Assembly (NCBI GenBank): GCA_031258375.1
Contig: JAIRMX010000185.1
Coordinates: 1 to 6,105, forward strand
From: Elusimicrobiota bacterium
Lineage (GTDB): Bacteria > Elusimicrobiota > Elusimicrobia > Elusimicrobiales > Elusimicrobiaceae
Direction of reading: 5' to 3'
DNA: 6,105 nucleotides
This document shows positions 4,122 to 6,105 of this stretch, in pieces. The notes under the pieces are model-generated. The model was not told the origin of the DNA and ran no database searches. It was given only the letters and a program-made list of their open reading frames with translations. The translations under genes and the position numbers were made by a program. Every line of letters starts with the position of its first letter. The first letter of the stretch is position 1.

Positions 4122-6105
4122 CCGCGCGCTCGACTCCCTCAAGTCCCGCGCCGTCCGCGTTATGTCCCTATTGACATTTTGCCCTTCTTGCGCTATACTA
4201 TTATTAGACTGTTCAACGAAAGCGTCGGCAACTTTTTCGGAAGTTGTGAGCCTTGAATTAAAAACAAATGACTGAGGCGCGTTGACGGTCTCTTTTTTTA
4301 TCCATCTGTCAATGCTTTTAGGATTGTCCTTAAACAAAGTTGTTATTATTCTTTGGCCATTTTTAAACGCTTCAAAAGCAAATCCATAGCTGGTTGTACC
4401 GGTTTTAAATTCACCCAAATAAACCTCTCCATTATATCTCGGCTTTTGTTCTGCGGCCTTAAAGACTGGCGCGTTATCTATGTTGTCAAGTAATATTTGA
4501 AAATCCGCGTTTGTTAAGTCGGGATGTTTTTTGAAAGAATGCTTAACGCTGTCTGTTGGAATTATAACGTTAACGCCGGAAACGGTTTTGTGCTCAAAAT
4601 AGCTTTGTTTCTTTTCGGTTTTGCTTTTTGCAAATTCAATAAATTCCGCTATATCCTTGCGCGGGTTCCTATACATCGCCGCCGCCTGAAAAAACGTCTG
4701 CGTTTGCATGTAGTCGCCTTTGGCTATTCTTTGCGCCGTCGCTTTGTCTTCGGCTATCACGCGGGAGAAATATTTACCGTCGGAGTATCCCATATTTACT
4801 TCGGCCGTTTCTTGCGTTTCCCATTTTCCGTCTTTGTATATCTCAAGCGCAACTTCTTTTAGGCGGTTGTTATATTCCGGCCTAAAAACCAGACGGCGCG
4901 TCCCCTCTTTTACCTCTTCGCTGTCGGGCTTAGTGTCTCTTTCATAAATATTGCCGCTTAGCGATACGTCATAATGCGGGTTTGATTCCAGAACTATTTT
5001 CTGCATCTGCGGCGTAAGACGCGAAAATACCACAAACTGGAACCTGTCCATTCCCAAGTCGGTCTTGCCCAGCGCAATTTCAAGCGCGCGTACGTCTTGC
5101 TCTGCCTCCTCCGCTCTTATTCTGTCTTTTTGCTTCCACTCTTTATTTCTACGCTCTTCTTCCTGCTCTTTTTTTAAATATAACCGCGCAAACTCTAGCG
5201 TCGATAGTTTTTCTTCTTCGTTGTCTAAATGGAACCGGCGGCTATAAAGTTCTTCGGGCTTATCCAGTAATGATAAATCATAAAAACTCATCTCGGCAAA
5301 GTCGCTTCCCACATGGTGCCATTCGCTGTATGAAAATAATTTTAAAACCCTTATTTCGTCTTTGCTGGCTTCGGGGAACTTCTCCTCCAGCGCGGTTATA
5401 ATATTGTTATCGTCTACAAGGCCTCTTTCGTATGCTTCGGCCGCGTTGTGGCTCATATTATTGCCGGCGCCGTATCCTTTGTATATCAGCTGATTAAACC
5501 CCTCTCCCTCAACGCCCAGCTGCCCGTTCTCGCGCCTTATGTTTATGGCGTGCGTCTTTATCCATTCGCTCGGCAGTACTCCCGTGTTCTCATAGGCTCT
5601 TATCGCCCGCGATTGCTGCACCCTGCCTATAAGCTCGGCCTCTTCGTCGCTCAATCCGTTTTCCTTTGCGTGCGCCTGCGTTTGTTCTCCTATGTTAAAA
5701 GCCTCGTTTGCAAGCTGCGCGCGGCGCGCGGGGTCGGTTTCTTCTTGATAAATTCTTGCAAATTCTTTTGCGGCCGCTTTCGGGTTGGCGTCTTTGTATG
5801 TTAAAGGAGAAGTTTCGCCCTCTAAAACCTTTATTGCTTCGGCCTGCGCCTCTTCGCTTAGCCCGGCCTTAATTGTCTGCTTTGCCACCTCTTTTGCCGT
5901 GTCCGAAGGCATTCCGGCTTTTTCTAGGTTAGCCGCTATAAGCAGTCCCGTGCGCGATATTGATCCCATACCGCCGCCCACAATGCCGCCCAGCATTGCC
6001 TGATATGCTCCGTCTATTATGATTGCGTCAAAGGTGTCGCCGCGCACGTCGGCGGCGTTAAGTATCGCGCTTTCGGCCGCAGCTTGGCTAAACTCTTCGG
6101 CGCCT
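4119..6105 (-). CDS. Large polyvalent-type protein with C-terminal PBECR-like nuclease domain (5' end outside window)
   Basis: The frame is open at the right edge: 19 codons (AEEFSQAAAESAILNAAD among them) precede the GTG at 6045-6047, so that GTG is probably internal. Counting from that GTG, residues 6-39 are a glycine-rich hydrophobic segment (AYQAMLGGIVGGGMGSI), common in phage and conjugative polyvalent proteins. Residues 46-160 are helical and Ala/Glu-rich. Residues 241-257 carry SEWHHVGSDFAEMSFYD. Residues of about 275-325 are highly charged and likely coiled coil. Residues of about 330-475 are unassigned. Residues of about 478-600 resemble a barnase-EndoU-colicin-RelE-like (PBECR) nuclease, with VKHSFKKH at 501-508 and RIITTLFKD at 566-574. 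The NNSIA linker follows at 615-626. By analogy such proteins enter the recipient cell with phage or plasmid DNA and act on RNA there; this role is inferred. The gene is followed at once by the LPD3 frame. No phage structural or conjugation gene is visible in the window. Confidence 0.78.
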   Translation of the reverse strand, partial: GAEEFSQAAAESAILNAADVRGDTFDAIIIDGAYQAMLGGIVGGGMGSISRTGLLIAANLEKAGMPSDTAKEVAKQTIKAGLSEEAQAEAIKVLEGETSPLTYKDANPKAAAKEFARIYQEETDPARRAQLANEAFNIGEQTQAHAKENGLSDEEAELIGRVQQSRAIRAYENTGVLPSEWIKTHAINIRRENGQLGVEGEGFNQLIYKGYGAGNNMSHNAAEAYERGLVDDNNIITALEEKFPEASKDEIRVLKLFSYSEWHHVGSDFAEMSFYDLSLLDKPEELYSRRFHLDNEEEKLSTLEFARLYLKKEQEEERRNKEWKQKDRIRAEEAEQDVRALEIALGKTDLGMDRFQFVVFSRLTPQMQKIVLESNPHYDVSLSGNIYERDTKPDSEEVKEGTRRLVFRPEYNNRLKEVALEIYKDGKWETQETAEVNMGYSDGKYFSRVIAEDKATAQRIAKGDYMQTQTFFQAAAMYRNPRKDIAEFIEFAKSKTEKKQSYFEHKTVSGVNVIIPTDSVKHSFKKHPDLTNADFQILLDNIDNAPVFKAAEQKPRYNGEVYLGEFKTGTTSYGFAFEAFKNGQRIITTLFKDNPKSIDRWIKKETVNAPQSFVFNSRLTTSEKVADAFVEQSNNSIAQEGQNVNRDITRTARDLRESSAR
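4168..4205 (-). repeat. Linker repeat, copy 2 (NNSIA...Q-x-V-N)
   Basis: This is the partner of 3347-3384, in the same orientation 821 bp away. It encodes NNSIAQEGQNVN directly after the nuclease-like domain and about 17 codons before the stop of the upstream frame. Both copies are read in the same codon phase, so the similarity is at protein and DNA level. Confidence 0.75.
4248..4616 (-). other. PBECR-like (phage barnase/EndoU/colicin/RelE-like) nuclease domain
   Basis: This covers residues of about 478-600, counting from the GTG at 6047. An initial strand (GVNVIIPTDS) is followed by VKHSFKKHPDLTNADF, with His503, Lys506 and His508 as candidate catalytic residues. A helix (FQILLDNIDNAP), then strands GEVYLGEFKT, TSYGFAFEAF and QRIITTLFKD (candidate Thr569 or Thr570, Lys573), and an end near SIDRWIKKE complete it. 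The H-x(3)-KH start and the final T-x-FK strand fit the BECR nuclease fold as described for phage polyvalent proteins. The exact subfamily and activity are not determined. Confidence 0.6.
5274..5327 (-). other. EWHH...FY motif segment
   Basis: This stretch encodes YSEWHHVGSDFAEMSFYDL at about residues 240-258 of the large frame. It resembles the EWHHTSKxxNxTxFY pattern recalled from small phage and mobile-element proteins of unknown function. It is preceded by an acidic helical stretch (ALEEKFPEASKDEIRVLKLF). The resemblance is from memory. Confidence 0.4.
5931..6032 (-). other. Glycine-rich hydrophobic segment
   Basis: Residues 6-39 from the GTG at 6047 read as hydrophobic and Gly-rich (IIIDGAYQAMLGGIVGGGMG, then GLLIAANL). 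Comparable GxxGG-rich patches recur in polyvalent proteins and could insert in or cross membranes, but the segment could also simply pack helices. Confidence 0.45.

Noticed and set aside
4160..4170. Programmed ribosomal frameshift site at the nuclease/LPD3 junction
   Set aside because: No X-XXY-YYZ heptamer or poly-A/poly-T slip run is present between 4119 and 4170. The TAATG overlap explains the layout more simply.
3695..4256. Plus-strand open frames opposite the LPD3 frame
   Set aside because: They have no ribosome binding site or recognisable motif, and they overlap a minus-strand frame with domain-like sequence. Their Ser/Leu/Arg-rich composition is typical of antisense shadows.
4524..6003. 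Several plus-strand open frames of 60-118 codons opposite the large polyvalent frame
   Set aside because: All are antisense to a long frame with coherent protein features, have biased Phe/Ser/Arg composition and resemble no family.

Overview
The window joins two regions that are transcribed towards each other. The left part (bases 2-3195, plus strand) is a tight chromosomal cluster: the 3' end of a glutamyl-tRNA synthetase gene (gltX), a membrane protein of unknown function with an N-terminal GYF_2-like domain, and a complete pilT ATPase gene for type IV pilus retraction. The gaps are only about 20 bp, and good Shine-Dalgarno sequences precede the second and third genes, so the three are probably one operon. 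The right part (bases 3190-6105, minus strand) holds two reading frames that look like pieces of a very large 'polyvalent' protein of phage or conjugative-element type. The upstream one is open at the right edge of the window.

The upstream frame (661 codons visible) contains, in order, a glycine-rich hydrophobic segment, a helical region, an EWHH...FY motif, a charged coiled-coil-like stretch and a C-terminal domain resembling the phage barnase-EndoU-colicin-RelE-like (PBECR) nucleases. It ends in TAATG, whose last ATG starts a second frame of 309 codons with an LPD3-like domain (large polyvalent protein-associated domain 3). Both frames carry the same linker, NNSIA followed by Q-x-V-N, after their recognisable domain. 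The second frame also carries an in-frame GC-rich double-hairpin element, and its stop codon lies inside the last codons of pilT.

The organism is a bacterium of moderate GC with type IV pili. The gene style and the GYF-type protein beside pilT would fit Elusimicrobiota (Endomicrobium-like) or another gut lineage, but this is a low-confidence impression. No RNA genes, CRISPR array, transposase or clear terminator are visible. The items most worth following up are the nuclease-bearing polyvalent protein, its split from the LPD3 frame, the repeated linker and the inserted hairpin element.
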